Shown: positions 7,870 to 17,392 of the stretch, one piece after another
Layout: every line of letters starts with the position of its first letter
Numbering within the stretch: the first letter of the stretch is position 1
Source of the DNA: CAJXUU01 sp039194925
Lineage (GTDB): Bacteria; Bacteroidota; Bacteroidia; Chitinophagales; Saprospiraceae
Assembly: GCA_039194925.1 (NCBI GenBank)
Contig: JBCCVV010000003.1
Span: forward strand, 35,574 to 99,573
Length of the DNA: 64,000 nucleotides
Direction of reading: 5' to 3'
Translations under genes and position numbers: made by a program
The notes under the pieces: generated by a model
Databases searched by the model: none
Told to the model about the DNA's origin: nothing
Seen by the model: the letters and a program-made list of their open reading frames with translations, nothing else

Positions 7870-10800
7870 TTAATAAATAACCGTAATATCTCCCAAAATT
7901 GCAATATTCTCAGTCGTAAAAGGACAGATAAGTTCGATCCGATAGACATAAACACCTGGCTGAACCCTTGTGGCACCACCCATTGTCCCCTTCCATCCTT
8001 CATTGATATCATTGGAGGAGAAAAGGAGATTGCCCCATCGATCAAAAACTGACATAGAAATAAATTCCTCAGGATTACTGGTGGTTAGTAAAAATTCGTC
8101 ATTATCCCCATCGTTGTTGGGACTAAAAATATTGGGCAAATGAAATATATTTTGAGTACACTCATTTTGAAATCGAACGCTTATTTCATATGCCTGCATA
8201 CATCCTGAATCTTCATCTTCCACGAGCAACTCATATTCCATGTTTTCCATTATTCCACTGATGATAGGGTCAGGGCAATCTGCACAGTCTAAACCGGTTT
8301 CCGGAAACCATTCGAAAAGATAATTTCTGGAATTATCAAATTCAGGTTTAAGCGCTACCTGATCATTGAGATGAATGATATAGAAATCTTCAGGCAGAGC
8401 ATATTCTATGATCGGATGAACAAAGAGCATGGCTTCCGCTGTATCTGGCACACAAGACCTGTATTCTCCTATCACCTTATAGAACTTAGTAGTTTCGGCG
8501 CTAGCTTCGAGATCTTGATTCAAAAGGGTTTCATCATCCAATTTCCATCGGTATGAATCTATTTTTCCTTCCGCTCTTAGAATTCCCGTACCACCCGTAC
8601 AAATAGAATCCCCAATCGCTGTTATCTCAGCATGCGTATGTACCTCAACATAAAAGCTATCTAACTGGGTACATTCATCAAAGGTGGCTTCTAATCCGAT
8701 GAATCCAGAGGCATTGGGCGTTGCCCGCGTGGAAAAAGAAGTTGAGTTCTCAATGATTTCTTCCGGATACCACTGTACATCACCAATCCCTGAAGCATTG
8801 AGCATTATTGATTCTCCCAAACAGATTTCTTCATCACTTCCAGCGGACAAAAAATTATCAGGAATGACCAATACTTCAACCGAATCATAATACATACATC
8901 CAATATCTGATTCAATACTTAAATAGTATTTCTTATTTTGATCTGGTGTTACTTCTATTTCCGAGCAAGTAAGACACGAAATATCCGGATCAAAATCCCA
9001 TTGTGGATTGTTTCCAGCCAGAACGTGTAATGTAGTACTTTCTCCCACACAAATTCCCTTTACATCTGGAATAAATTCTACGAATGACGACTCTACCTCA
9101 ATCGTGACGCTATCCGACTCTTCGCATCCAAATTCATTGATCACGGTAACAAAATAAGTAGTCTCTTCTTCAGGACTTACATTTACCACTTCACAATCTT
9201 CATAACAATCCTGACCGGGAACATCTTGATTCCAAAAATAGCTGTATGCCGGGTTAAAGTCTTCAACAATAATCGTGGATTCCGTTCCTAAACAAATGAT
9301 GCTGTCTCCGGCCAATGTCAATTCCGGACCGGGAATGGGAACGACTGTCACTTCTATGGTATCACGTGCTTCACATCCATTGGGATGAATAGATACCAAA
9401 AAATATTGTGACGTAAATAGTGGTGATGCGACAGGATTCAAGCAATCGAGGCAACTTAATGTCGGGTTAGATTCCCAATAGACGGTTCCATTTTCCAATA
9501 GATTTTCAACTTGTCCATTCAGCTCAATCTCATCTCCAACGCAAATCAACTGATCATCCCCGGCGTCTACCGGCATACTAGGCAATACATCAAAACTTGT
9601 TGTAAATGAAGCTTCACATCCTTTGTCCGTAATTCCTGTCAATGTGATGGTACGACTTTCTTCACCCGTATATTGATGAATTGGATTTTCCACACTAGAA
9701 GAATTGCCATCACCAAATTCCCAGTGCCATTCTGCAAATTCTCCATATGATACCGAAGAGGTATTGATAAATTGGGCATTTACATCAGCACAAAATGCAT
9801 CCGTTACTATTTCAAATGCAACATCTGGAATAGCAGCTATTTCCAAAAAGTCATGCTTTGTCAGTGTATCTATACAAAGGTCGTAAGCCGCAATTAAATT
9901 CACACTATATACACCATTTTCGGTTATGCTAAAGACGGGAGAACTGTCGGAGGATGTAAATTCCTGAGGTCCTTCTACATACCATGAATAGGTTACTGCA
10001 TCAGTGGTTCCCGAACTTATATTATCTACATGCACATCTAGTGGAGGCCCACAAAGAGGGTCTGTAGTCTTAAGAAAATCCAGCTCCACTTCATTTACTG
10101 CTATAGGATCACCGGCAAAACTTCGACTGCAGCCAATACTGTCCGTAATGATCAACTTAGGCGTAAATATTCCCGTTTCCGTATAAGTAAACGAGGTAGT
10201 ATCTGTAATGATCAAACCAGCAACACTGTCCAGGACTCCGTTTCCATAATCCCAGGTATACGAATAATATCCATCCGACTGTGCAAATAAATCTACTCGG
10301 ATCGGTACGCATACAGAAGACAATTCGAAGGTAAACTCACCGCTTGGTCCCTCCAATCGTACAAAGTCTTCAATGATCAACGTATCAAAACATTTAGAAG
10401 TCGATTGTGCAATTAGAGTCACGTCATATGTCCCGGGAGAGGTATAAACGTGGCTGGGAGAATCATTCAAAGAACGTCCACTGTTATCTCCAAAGTCCCA
10501 TGTGTAAGCTATGGCATCTTCTGATAGATTTTCAAAATTGGTTAACAATGGAGGACAGGTGGCAAAAATTGGATCTCCGGTAAAGTTGGCATCGGGATCT
10601 ATAATGGTGACTATTTCGTCTTTGCAAATTGTCCTGAAACATCCTCTGGAATCTCCCATGGTAAGACAAACATTATATACACCTTCTTGTGCATATTTGT
10701 GCTCAGGATTTTGTTCAACACTAGAGTTTCCATCTCCAAAATCCCACTCATAGGAGTCCACAAACCCATTATCCCCCATGGCAGTAAACGATATGGGAGC

Positions 10801-13434
10801 TGTAGTGCATCCCAAAGTGTCTGAAGTGAAATCCGGAACAATTTCAACGGCATTAATCGCTGAAGGTATGTAAAGACTATCCTCACACCCCCAATCATCT
10901 TCCACCTTAAAAGAGAGGTCATATACCCCAACTGAATCAAGGTAGATGGATGTATCTTGACTAGATGACTGGAAGAGCCCATTTGCAATTTTCCATTCCC
11001 ATTTGATTTTATTACCTAAAACATCCACACTTTGTTCAATCAAATCCACTTCATCCGGAACACATACCACAGAAGGATATTCTACCGCAGCATCCAATCG
11101 ATTCACAATCACACTATCCATCAACTGGAAAGAATCTTTACACTCGTGAATATCCGTAATGATAAGAAGTGGACCATTAATCACACCCCCTTCTGTGAAT
11201 GTAATCGTTGGTTCAGAACTAAAAATGGAATCGATTGTCCCAGCATCTGTAAGGTATTCATATGAAAAGGCATCCTGAGAAAAATCACCAAGTTGAATCT
11301 CCAGAGGAGCACACCCACGAAGGGTATCCAAGGTATAAGAGGCAATGGGATCCACAATATGAATTGTATCTATTGACTCATGCTCACATCCTGTCTCGAA
11401 ATTGGTAGTATACAGCTTTAGCAAATATTTTCCCCTGTCTGAAAAAGTATATGTACCAAAAATAGTATCGGATGTTATCAAACTATCTGTATCTGAAAGA
11501 TATAATGTCCAGCTTAAAGAATCATATCCAAAACTAGTATTTATAACATTAACCGAATAAGGGTCTTCACAATTGTATTCGAAATCTTTACTTGAAACGG
11601 GTTCCAAAATAGTAATGTAATCTTCGATGCGCAATGAGTCTGAACACCCATTATGAGCTGCCGTCAGAACAATATCAAACGTACCAGGAAAGCCAAAGGT
11701 CTCAAAAGGGTTTTGTTCGTTTGAAAATGTAAAAGATTCAAATTTCCATTCCCATTCATCCACATAGTCACTGGACAAATCCGTGAATTGTTTCGCCACA
11801 TCTAAACAGCTTTCCAACGGATTCGCAACAAAATCAACCTCAGGAAGCATCCCGACTTTAATATAATCCTCCACAACCACAGTATCAATGCACCCATTGA
11901 TGTTTTCAACTATCAGAGTCACATCATACCTTCCGGTATCCTGGATGGTAAAATTTGGTGTGCTTGAAGTGGAACTAAAAAGGCCATTTTCGATAGACCA
12001 GTCCCATCTTACTATTTCCACCGGACTGAATACACTATCCACTAAGGTGACCGTCAGTGGAGCACAACCGGATGGACCTTGAACCGGAAGATTGGCTTCA
12101 AATGGCAATATATCAATGGGGATAGCGTATTCTTCATATGAACAACCTACCGAATCGGTAAACGTCATATTCACCGTATACTCACCATATTCTTCTATCA
12201 AAATAGGAACATTATTGGTATCTGCTGTTATGTTGGCACTTCCATTCATAAACGCCCAGGTAAAGTTTCCAGAGACGGAAGAACTTGCGGTTAAAGTAAC
12301 TAGCGTAGGAAGCGTGCAATTAAACTGGTTATCTATTTGCACTTCAACTTCAGGTGTCGGCAATATCTCAATACAGGAAACTACCGCCGTATCAGAACAC
12401 TCTTGAGCGAATCGAATCAAGGTCACTTCATAACAACCAGAATCCATATAAGAGTGATTGGGGTTATCATCTTTTGAAACGTTTCCATCTCCAAAGTTCC
12501 ACAATACGGAATCCGCAGAAATTACGGATTGATCTGTAAACTGAATCGCAGAATTTTGACATGTTAGATTGGGCTCGTACGAAAATAAAGCAGTAACATC
12601 GGTATCAATGTAGCCATTCAAATTTAGTGTATCTCTACAATCTCCGCTAACCATATAGATCGTTACGTCATAGACTCCTATTTCGGTATACTCAACTACT
12701 GGAGGTGTTTCGCCTTCAAACATAGAACCATTGCCAAAATCCCAGATGTATTCTACGGAAGAATCCGCGTTGTTATTTGTGAATTGCACTTCCCATGGCA
12801 ATTGACAAGAGGAAAGCAATTGTGAAGTGATATCGGGTTCAGGAATCTGAAATACGTTGATAAAATTATTCTGTGTAACCGTATTTGTACAACCAAAATT
12901 ATCTTCAACCGTCAAGCTAGCTGTAAAATTTCCACCAGTTACATACCAGGTTTGAATAATCTGAGCTGGATCCTCAGTGTCTATTACGCCCGCAGTTCCA
13001 CCTATACCCCAAAGCCACGATACTATTTCACTATTCTCAGAGGTTGAAAGATCAGTGTATCGAACTTGAATGGGAGCACAGCCTTCATTTACATTCGCGG
13101 TAAAATTGGCGACAGGGTTTGGATGTATGGTGATGTATGCTTCTTTGCATTCCGTGTCAGTGTTGCCATCTACGTCGGTGACGGTGAGGCAAATTGTATA
13201 TGAACCCGGAGAGGCAAAAATAGCTCCGGGGTTTTGTTGACTTGATGTATTCCCACCTAAATCCCAAGCCCAGGAAATTATACTAGTATTACTGGTGGAT
13301 TGATCAAAAAATGTAGTTTGCAAACTACCACAGGCTTCTTGATTGGAAGTAAAAAAATCAGCACTTATCTGTCCATTAGACCATGGAAGCGCTATGACAA
13401 AAATGAAGATGCCAACTAGGTATATTGCTTTCAA
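7870..13434 (-). CDS. giant PKD-repeat protein with type B T9SS sorting domain
   Basis: An 1854-residue secreted protein. A signal peptide (to about residue 22) is followed by about 15 PKD or PKD-like domains, the best carrying WDFGDGNSS, NPxHxY and GxYxVxL. Next come about six Ig-like units of the form CxGxxxxL with CxxC pairs (for example SCLDCLNPVASP, then YFLVSI). The end is a gliding-motility-associated C-terminal domain (HLPNIFSPNNDGDNDEF, FDRWGNLLF, GVYVYRIEL). Such type B signals send proteins through the type IX secretion system to the cell surface. An adhesin-like role in surface attachment or gliding is likely from the architecture. It stands alone, with no T9SS component genes nearby. 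Confidence 0.95.
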   Translation of the reverse strand: MKAIYLVGIFIFVIALPWSNGQISADFFTSNQEACGSLQTTFFDQSTSNTSIISWAWDLGGNTSSQQNPGAIFASPGSYTICLTVTDVDGNTDTECKEAYITIHPNPVANFTANVNEGCAPIQVRYTDLSTSENSEIVSWLWGIGGTAGVIDTEDPAQIIQTWYVTGGNFTASLTVEDNFGCTNTVTQNNFINVFQIPEPDITSQLLSSCQLPWEVQFTNNNADSSVEYIWDFGNGSMFEGETPPVVEYTEIGVYDVTIYMVSGDCRDTLNLNGYIDTDVTALFSYEPNLTCQNSAIQFTDQSVISADSVLWNFGDGNVSKDDNPNHSYMDSGCYEVTLIRFAQECSDTAVVSCIEILPTPEVEVQIDNQFNCTLPTLVTLTASSSVSGNFTWAFMNGSANITADTNNVPILIEEYGEYTVNMTFTDSVGCSYEEYAIPIDILPFEANLPVQGPSGCAPLTVTLVDSVFSPVEIVRWDWSIENGLFSSTSSTPNFTIQDTGRYDVTLIVENINGCIDTVVVEDYIKVGMLPEVDFVANPLESCLDVAKQFTDLSSDYVDEWEWKFESFTFSNEQNPFETFGFPGTFDIVLTAAHNGCSDSLRIEDYITILEPVSSKDFEYNCEDPYSVNVINTSFGYDSLSWTLYLSDTDSLITSDTIFGTYTFSDRGKYLLKLYTTNFETGCEHESIDTIHIVDPIASYTLDTLRGCAPLEIQLGDFSQDAFSYEYLTDAGTIDSIFSSEPTITFTEGGVINGPLLIITDIHECKDSFQLMDSVIVNRLDAAVEYPSVVCVPDEVDLIEQSVDVLGNKIKWEWKIANGLFQSSSQDTSIYLDSVGVYDLSFKVEDDWGCEDSLYIPSAINAVEIVPDFTSDTLGCTTAPISFTAMGDNGFVDSYEWDFGDGNSSVEQNPEHKYAQEGVYNVCLTMGDSRGCFRTICKDEIVTIIDPDANFTGDPIFATCPPLLTNFENLSEDAIAYTWDFGDNSGRSLNDSPSHVYTSPGTYDVTLIAQSTSKCFDTLIIEDFVRLEGPSGEFTFELSSVCVPIRVDLFAQSDGYYSYTWDYGNGVLDSVAGLIITDTTSFTYTETGIFTPKLIITDSIGCSRSFAGDPIAVNEVELDFLKTTDPLCGPPLDVHVDNISSGTTDAVTYSWYVEGPQEFTSSDSSPVFSITENGVYSVNLIAAYDLCIDTLTKHDFLEIAAIPDVAFEIVTDAFCADVNAQFINTSSVSYGEFAEWHWEFGDGNSSSVENPIHQYTGEESRTITLTGITDKGCEASFTTSFDVLPSMPVDAGDDQLICVGDEIELNGQVENLLENGTVYWESNPTLSCLDCLNPVASPLFTSQYFLVSIHPNGCEARDTIEVTVVPIPGPELTLAGDSIICLGTESTIIVEDFNPAYSYFWNQDVPGQDCYEDCEVVNVSPEEETTYFVTVINEFGCEESDSVTIEVESSFVEFIPDVKGICVGESTTLHVLAGNNPQWDFDPDISCLTCSEIEVTPDQNKKYYLSIESDIGCMYYDSVEVLVIPDNFLSAGSDEEICLGESIMLNASGIGDVQWYPEEIIENSTSFSTRATPNASGFIGLEATFDECTQLDSFYVEVHTHAEITAIGDSICTGGTGILRAEGKIDSYRWKLDDETLLNQDLEASAETTKFYKVIGEYRSCVPDTAEAMLFVHPIIEYALPEDFYIIHLNDQVALKPEFDNSRNYLFEWFPETGLDCADCPDPIISGIMENMEYELLVEDEDSGCMQAYEISVRFQNECTQNIFHLPNIFSPNNDGDNDEFLLTTSNPEEFISMSVFDRWGNLLFSSNDINEGWKGTMGGATRVQPGVYVYRIELICPFTTENIAILGDITVIY

Positions 13435-13585
13435 AGAAGTATATTTTTACTGCAGTAAATAGCGTTTTTCTATTTGATTAGATCTCACTACTCTAAGACA
13501 CTAAAAATACCACCCGACCACCACGTCTTTGTCAGTAGAAACACTAATTTTTTCTAAGGGTATCTACGGATAATTTGAGATACTT

Positions 13586-14179
13586 TTAATTTGCAATGAA
13601 ACTTTCTTGAGTTATGATTAAATGAAAATTTTCTCTGAACAATTTAATCGCAATAGCAAGTAGGATAATTCCAAATAATTTTCTCAACACATTCGCACCT
13701 CCAGGACCGATTTTTGACCGAATCCATCCTGATGTTCGAAGGACTATAAATACAAGAATGATGTTGAGAATGATTGCGACCTGAATATCGATATTGCTGT
13801 ATTTGGATTGGAGGGAAATAATCGTTGTCATTGTACCTGCTCCTGCAATAAGTGGAAAAGCTATGGGAACCAAAGTACCCGAATTTGACTTGGGATCGTC
13901 TCGAAAAAGTGTGATTCCCAAAATCATTTCCATCCCCAGTAGGAATAGAATTATAGCACCAGCAACAGCAAATGATTCTACATCCACACCAAAAAGACTA
14001 AGAATCGCTTCTCCCGAATACAAAAAAATGGACATAATAAATAGTGCTGCCAAACTCGCCTTTCCCGGTTCGATTTTAACACCTTTATTTTTGAGATCAA
14101 TAATGATAGGAATATTACCGATAATATCAATTACGGAAAAAAGGATCAGGGTTGTAGATATGATGTCTCTTATGTCCAT
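13586..14179 (-). CDS. MarC family membrane protein
   Basis: A 197-residue protein with about six hydrophobic segments, typical in length for MarC/UPF0056. Family features include LFSVIDIIGNIPIIIDL at the start, GAIILFLLGMEMILGI in the middle and VPIAFPLIAGAGTMTTIISL in the second half. MarC proteins sit in the inner membrane and have no firmly established function despite the historic multiple-antibiotic-resistance name. The gene is monocistronic. A G/T-rich phrase repeat lies just upstream of its start on the opposite strand. Confidence 0.92.
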   Translation of the reverse strand: MDIRDIISTTLILFSVIDIIGNIPIIIDLKNKGVKIEPGKASLAALFIMSIFLYSGEAILSLFGVDVESFAVAGAIILFLLGMEMILGITLFRDDPKSNSGTLVPIAFPLIAGAGTMTTIISLQSKYSNIDIQVAIILNIILVFIVLRTSGWIRSKIGPGGANVLRKLFGIILLAIAIKLFRENFHLIITQESFIAN

Positions 14180-14237
14180 AACGTAGCGTTTGGAAGAAAT
14201 TGAAAATTTTGGGGCAAGATAGGAATAACGGAGGGAA

Positions 14238-14285
14238 GTTATTCAGTTGTTAAGTTATTGAGTTGGTGAATTGTTGAAAAATTAG
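14238..14285 (+). repeat. GTTATTGAG/GTTGAATT phrase repeat
   Basis: Low-complexity tract of short units (GTTATTCA, GTTGTTAA, GTTATTGA, GTTGGTGAA) of the same kind as the tracts at 46531, 47202, 49991 and 59531. Immediately after it, 14341-14361 carries a GATAAACCCTATAAAC phrase related to the ones at 17252 and 46721. Confidence 0.6.
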
Positions 14286-14382
14286 AAGTATAAACTTGTG
14301 AGTAAAACGAATCATACAAACAATTAAAACGCAGCAAGATGATAAACCCTATAAACTTTAGAGAATAGAGACATTCAAAAAT

Positions 14383-14413
14383 AAAAAACCCGGAGTATGA
14401 AGTCCGGGCTTTA
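14383..14413 (-). terminator. intrinsic terminator
   Basis: CCCGGA at 14389-14394 pairs with TCCGGG at 14403-14408, extended by A/T pairs, and the minus strand continues into a T run. It lies 25 nt past the stop of the 78-residue gene at 14438. Confidence 0.8.
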
Positions 14414-14437
14414 AATTCTTCTTACTTAAGTGCTGAA

Positions 14438-14674
14438 TCAGCACACTGCGGTTTTCAATCTTCCACTTCCATAATTCAATATGTTTTTGATGGTAGAAGA
14501 TAGCGGTGAAAATTTGACCTTTGGAAGTGATTTATAAGCTTTAAAAAGCTCGTTATAGTTTTCATTCATTTCCTGATCATTCTCAATAGAATGCTCCATT
14601 TCAAGTCTTTCAAAGATGTCGCATTCGCCGTAAATAAGTTGTATTAAATTTTTTTCAGTGTAGTAGTGCTCCAT
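14438..14674 (-). CDS. small Bacteroidota protein, possible anti-sigma-like
   Basis: A 78-residue acidic protein, EKNLIQLIYGECDIFERLEMEHSIEN in its first half and SPLSSTIKNILNYGS near the end. Short proteins with an LIxxIYGExD start and a SSTIxNILNY end are common in Bacteroidota and resemble the cytosolic helix of anti-sigma or zf-HC2-like proteins, but this one has no Zn ligands beyond a single mid-protein Cys and no membrane segment. A strong terminator directly follows it, which supports it being a real, expressed gene. Function unknown. Confidence 0.65.
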   Translation of the reverse strand: MEHYYTEKNLIQLIYGECDIFERLEMEHSIENDQEMNENYNELFKAYKSLPKVKFSPLSSTIKNILNYGSGRLKTAVC

Positions 14675-14792
14675 TTAGAAGATTTAGCGTTAAAAAATAA
14701 ATACTTTCGACCATTAAAACACATAAGCATTGCAATTTATTGTACAAGTATTATGCTAATAATTCATGACGTGATTGCATTTTTCCTTTAGA

Positions 14793-15212
14793 TCAGCTAA
14801 AAACTCGAAGAAGATTGTCATTAAGTTCTGTATTATAAACGGTTAAGCCATTGCTTCCATTTGCATTTAATCCCTCGCCTTCTTCTGTAAATAAAGCTTC
14901 ATGCGCGGTACAAAACCAAGCTCCCTCTCTGTCACTGTATGTAATCTGGGAAAGTTGTTCGTGACTGCAAATAAGTGTTGCTGCGATATATTCTCCCGTA
15001 TTACTTCTTGCAATTACAATTTCTTCTTCAATAACAAAAGAACCAAAAATCTGTAATTCAGCATATTTTGGATCATCCAAATCGATGGTTAGATCAATAG
15101 CTCTTGGAGGATCAGCCTGATCTCTCGAACATCCTCCCATACAGGTAGAAGTCAAAACAAATGCCGCACCGACTCCCAATTTTTCCAGAAATTCTTTTCT
15201 TTTCATCTTCAC
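14793..15212 (-). CDS. Rieske [2Fe-2S] lipoprotein
   Basis: A 139-residue protein. An RKEF-type N-terminus and hydrophobic stretch end in TCMGGC, a lipobox-like site with Cys at 28; the motif looks partly Tat-like but lacks twin Arg. Rieske cluster ligands are present as CSH (Cys82, His84) and CTAH (Cys101, His104). The second loop is slightly divergent: EALFTEEGEG replaces the usual GSxFxxxG. It should be an exported, membrane-anchored electron-transfer protein. No partner oxidase or dehydrogenase is adjacent, so the electron partner is unknown. Confidence 0.85.
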   Translation of the reverse strand: MKMKRKEFLEKLGVGAAFVLTSTCMGGCSRDQADPPRAIDLTIDLDDPKYAELQIFGSFVIEEEIVIARSNTGEYIAATLICSHEQLSQITYSDREGAWFCTAHEALFTEEGEGLNANGSNGLTVYNTELNDNLLRVFS

Positions 15213-15410
15213 TTATTTCAGTTTTTAACGGATTTAATCTCTAAGATGTTTTTTCTATTTATCAACAAGGTATTTTTGAAGACGTTTTTTGCGGAATCAC
15301 GGAATCGCTTAAGGTGTTTTTTTGTTCATTCTTACCAAAATAAGAAAACTAAAAAAACTTAACAAAGTATCCACTATTCCTCAGAATTACCCATTTACAT
15401 CTTCATTTAC

Positions 15411-15446
15411 CCAATTATTCATTATCAATTATCAATTATCAATTAC
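15411..15446 (-). repeat. AATTGATAATTGATAATTG repeat overlapping the ftcD stop
   Basis: Three tandem copies of ATTGATA (minus strand) run from inside the last codons of ftcD past its TGA stop. A one-copy relative lies at 47281-47295 just upstream of the FAD oxidoreductase gene. Confidence 0.7.
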
Positions 15447-17123
15447 CTTATCCACAATTTTAATAATTCCCGCACAAGCCTTATCTGATTTATTCAAAAT
15501 TCGATCCGCTTTTTTATAGATCTTCTCTATGTACTTTTCATCCTCAAACCCAGCGCAGTTAATCTTTACATTTAAGTAAGCACCATGTACCGCAGCTCTG
15601 CATGCCAATGCCCCCACCCCGGCATCCGATACCGAATTTGGGTTCCCTTTTTGTGCCATTGCCTTTAGGAAAGTATATGCATCACACGAAACTTGCATTA
15701 CCTCTAGTGGTGTTTCTATTGCATTTTTAGTAGCAGCAACCATAGCTGCATTTCTAATCTTTTTCTCTTCATCGGATCCTTTGGGCAACCTACTTGCTTC
15801 AATAATCTTATTAAATGCCTCTGTATCTTCGTCTACCAATGCCAAAAGTCGATCTTTGATGGCCTGCCCTTTTTCTGCGTGTTCACTAAAAAATTCAACC
15901 TGATCATCCCACCCTCTTTTATGTGCGGAGAGATTGGCCACCATAGAGCCGAGTGAAGCTCCCAAAGCTCCCATATATGCAGCGATACTGCCTCCACCCG
16001 GTGCCGGACTCTCGGATGCGGTCAAATTAGCAAATGCAGTGAGATTCATATCGACAAGTCGATCGTCCTCGTCTTCCAGCATGTATTCTATGATCTTCTT
16101 CTTTGGATCAAAAGGCCCCAATTCGTTCAGACCCAACGAATGTATCGCGGTATCAATTATAGCATCTTCAGATATTCCCGTTGATCTGCCTTGTTGTGCC
16201 AGAAAGTACTTTCCTGCATCAATCATAACCTTCTTTGGAACTAACCCCACTAATTCGGAACCCGTAACCCTCATCCCGCGTTTCATGGCACTCTTTCTAC
16301 ATTCTTCAAAAGCCTTATGCAATGAAGTTTGGGAGATATCTGTAATGTTCATCGATATCTGCGCAAATCCATATTCTTCAATGAACCAGCCAATTGCTTT
16401 TACCGATTTACATGTTCCTTTTTGCCACAGCTTTTGTCCGTTTTTACCATAGACAATCGGTCCGGTTATCGGATTACCTTTTCGTTTTACTCTACCTTTT
16501 TCTCTTATATCGTAGGCCACCGAGTTGGCTCTTCGTACGGATGCAGTGTTTAGATTCACATTATAAGCAATAAGGAAGTCTCGTGCGCCAATAGCAGTTG
16601 CCCCGGCTTGCGAATTGAATTGGGCTGGTCCGTAGTCTGGTTTCCATTTTGGGTCTTTCAATTTATCCGGGAGGCCTTCATATTCTCCTGATCTCACGTT
16701 TGCCAGATTCTTTCGCTCTTTTTTAGAAGCTGCATGTTCGTACAGGTAAAAAGGAATATCCAACTCCGATCCGGCTCTTTCCCCCAATTTTCGGGCATAA
16801 TCTGCAACCTCGTCCAATGTGATGTTTGATATAGGAATGAGAGGACATACATCCGTAGCACCCATTCTAGGATGTTCGCCACTGTGTTGACTCATATCAA
16901 TGACTTCACTTGCCTTTTTGATCGCTTGAAATGCCGCTTCAATTACGGCTTCTGGTTCCCCTACAAAAGTAACGACAGTTCGATTGGTGGCTTTCCCCGG
17001 ATCCACATCCAATAGCTTTACGCCCTCTACTTTTTCAATCTCATCTGTAATTTGTCGAATGACTTCCATATCGCGCCCTTCACTAAAATTGGGGACGCAT
17101 TCTATCAATTGTTTACCAGCCAT
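15432..17123 (-). CDS. ftcD: bifunctional glutamate formimidoyltransferase / formimidotetrahydrofolate cyclodeaminase
   Basis: A 563-residue fusion. The N-terminal transferase half opens with IECVPNFSEGRD and carries QHSGEHPRMGATDVCP near 79-94, including the catalytic His region. The C-terminal cyclodeaminase half (from about 360) has the folate-binding ESPAPGGGSIAAYMGALGASL. It moves the formimino group from formiminoglutamate to tetrahydrofolate and then releases ammonia, the last steps of one histidine degradation route. No hut genes are in the window. The last residues (KVIDN) and the TGA stop lie inside an ATTGATA repeat, so the original C-terminus may have been altered by repeat insertion. 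Confidence 0.95.
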   Translation of the reverse strand: MAGKQLIECVPNFSEGRDMEVIRQITDEIEKVEGVKLLDVDPGKATNRTVVTFVGEPEAVIEAAFQAIKKASEVIDMSQHSGEHPRMGATDVCPLIPISNITLDEVADYARKLGERAGSELDIPFYLYEHAASKKERKNLANVRSGEYEGLPDKLKDPKWKPDYGPAQFNSQAGATAIGARDFLIAYNVNLNTASVRRANSVAYDIREKGRVKRKGNPITGPIVYGKNGQKLWQKGTCKSVKAIGWFIEEYGFAQISMNITDISQTSLHKAFEECRKSAMKRGMRVTGSELVGLVPKKVMIDAGKYFLAQQGRSTGISEDAIIDTAIHSLGLNELGPFDPKKKIIEYMLEDEDDRLVDMNLTAFANLTASESPAPGGGSIAAYMGALGASLGSMVANLSAHKRGWDDQVEFFSEHAEKGQAIKDRLLALVDEDTEAFNKIIEASRLPKGSDEEKKIRNAAMVAATKNAIETPLEVMQVSCDAYTFLKAMAQKGNPNSVSDAGVGALACRAAVHGAYLNVKINCAGFEDEKYIEKIYKKADRILNKSDKACAGIIKIVDKVIDN

Positions 17124-17251
17124 TTGGTTTGTTTTGAATTTTGGGTCAAATGTAGTTTTTTTTGTGTTTTGTTTATCACTCGCTGCACTTCCTTGTTTAT
17201 TAGCTCGCTGCGCTTTGCTGGTTTATGAGGTTTATTTTTTGGGTCCTATAT

Positions 17252-17300
17252 CAAATATAAACCTTATAAACCCTGTAAACAGCCAGGTCACAGACCGGCG
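17252..17300. repeat. AAACCTTATAAACC phrase repeat
   Basis: The 269-nt gap between ftcD and the aldo/keto reductase has no gene. It contains ATAAACCTTATAAACCCTGT and neighbouring CTGCGCTTTGCTGGTTTATG, phrases that recur at 14341-14361 and 46676-46740. Confidence 0.5.
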
Positions 17301-17392
17301 ATAAACATAATACCAAAGCCATAAAGTTGCTGTAAGTTCCCAAACGGCAGCAAATAAAAACTCATTTTCAATCTTTAATTTTGCATTTTCAA

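Noticed and set aside
10611..10988. 125-residue minus-strand ORF
   Set aside because: Overlaps the PKD protein in another frame; no protein-like pattern.
15934..16452. 172-residue plus-strand ORF
   Set aside because: It is antisense to ftcD, which has full catalytic motifs, and reads as Ser/Ile/Pro-rich shadow sequence.
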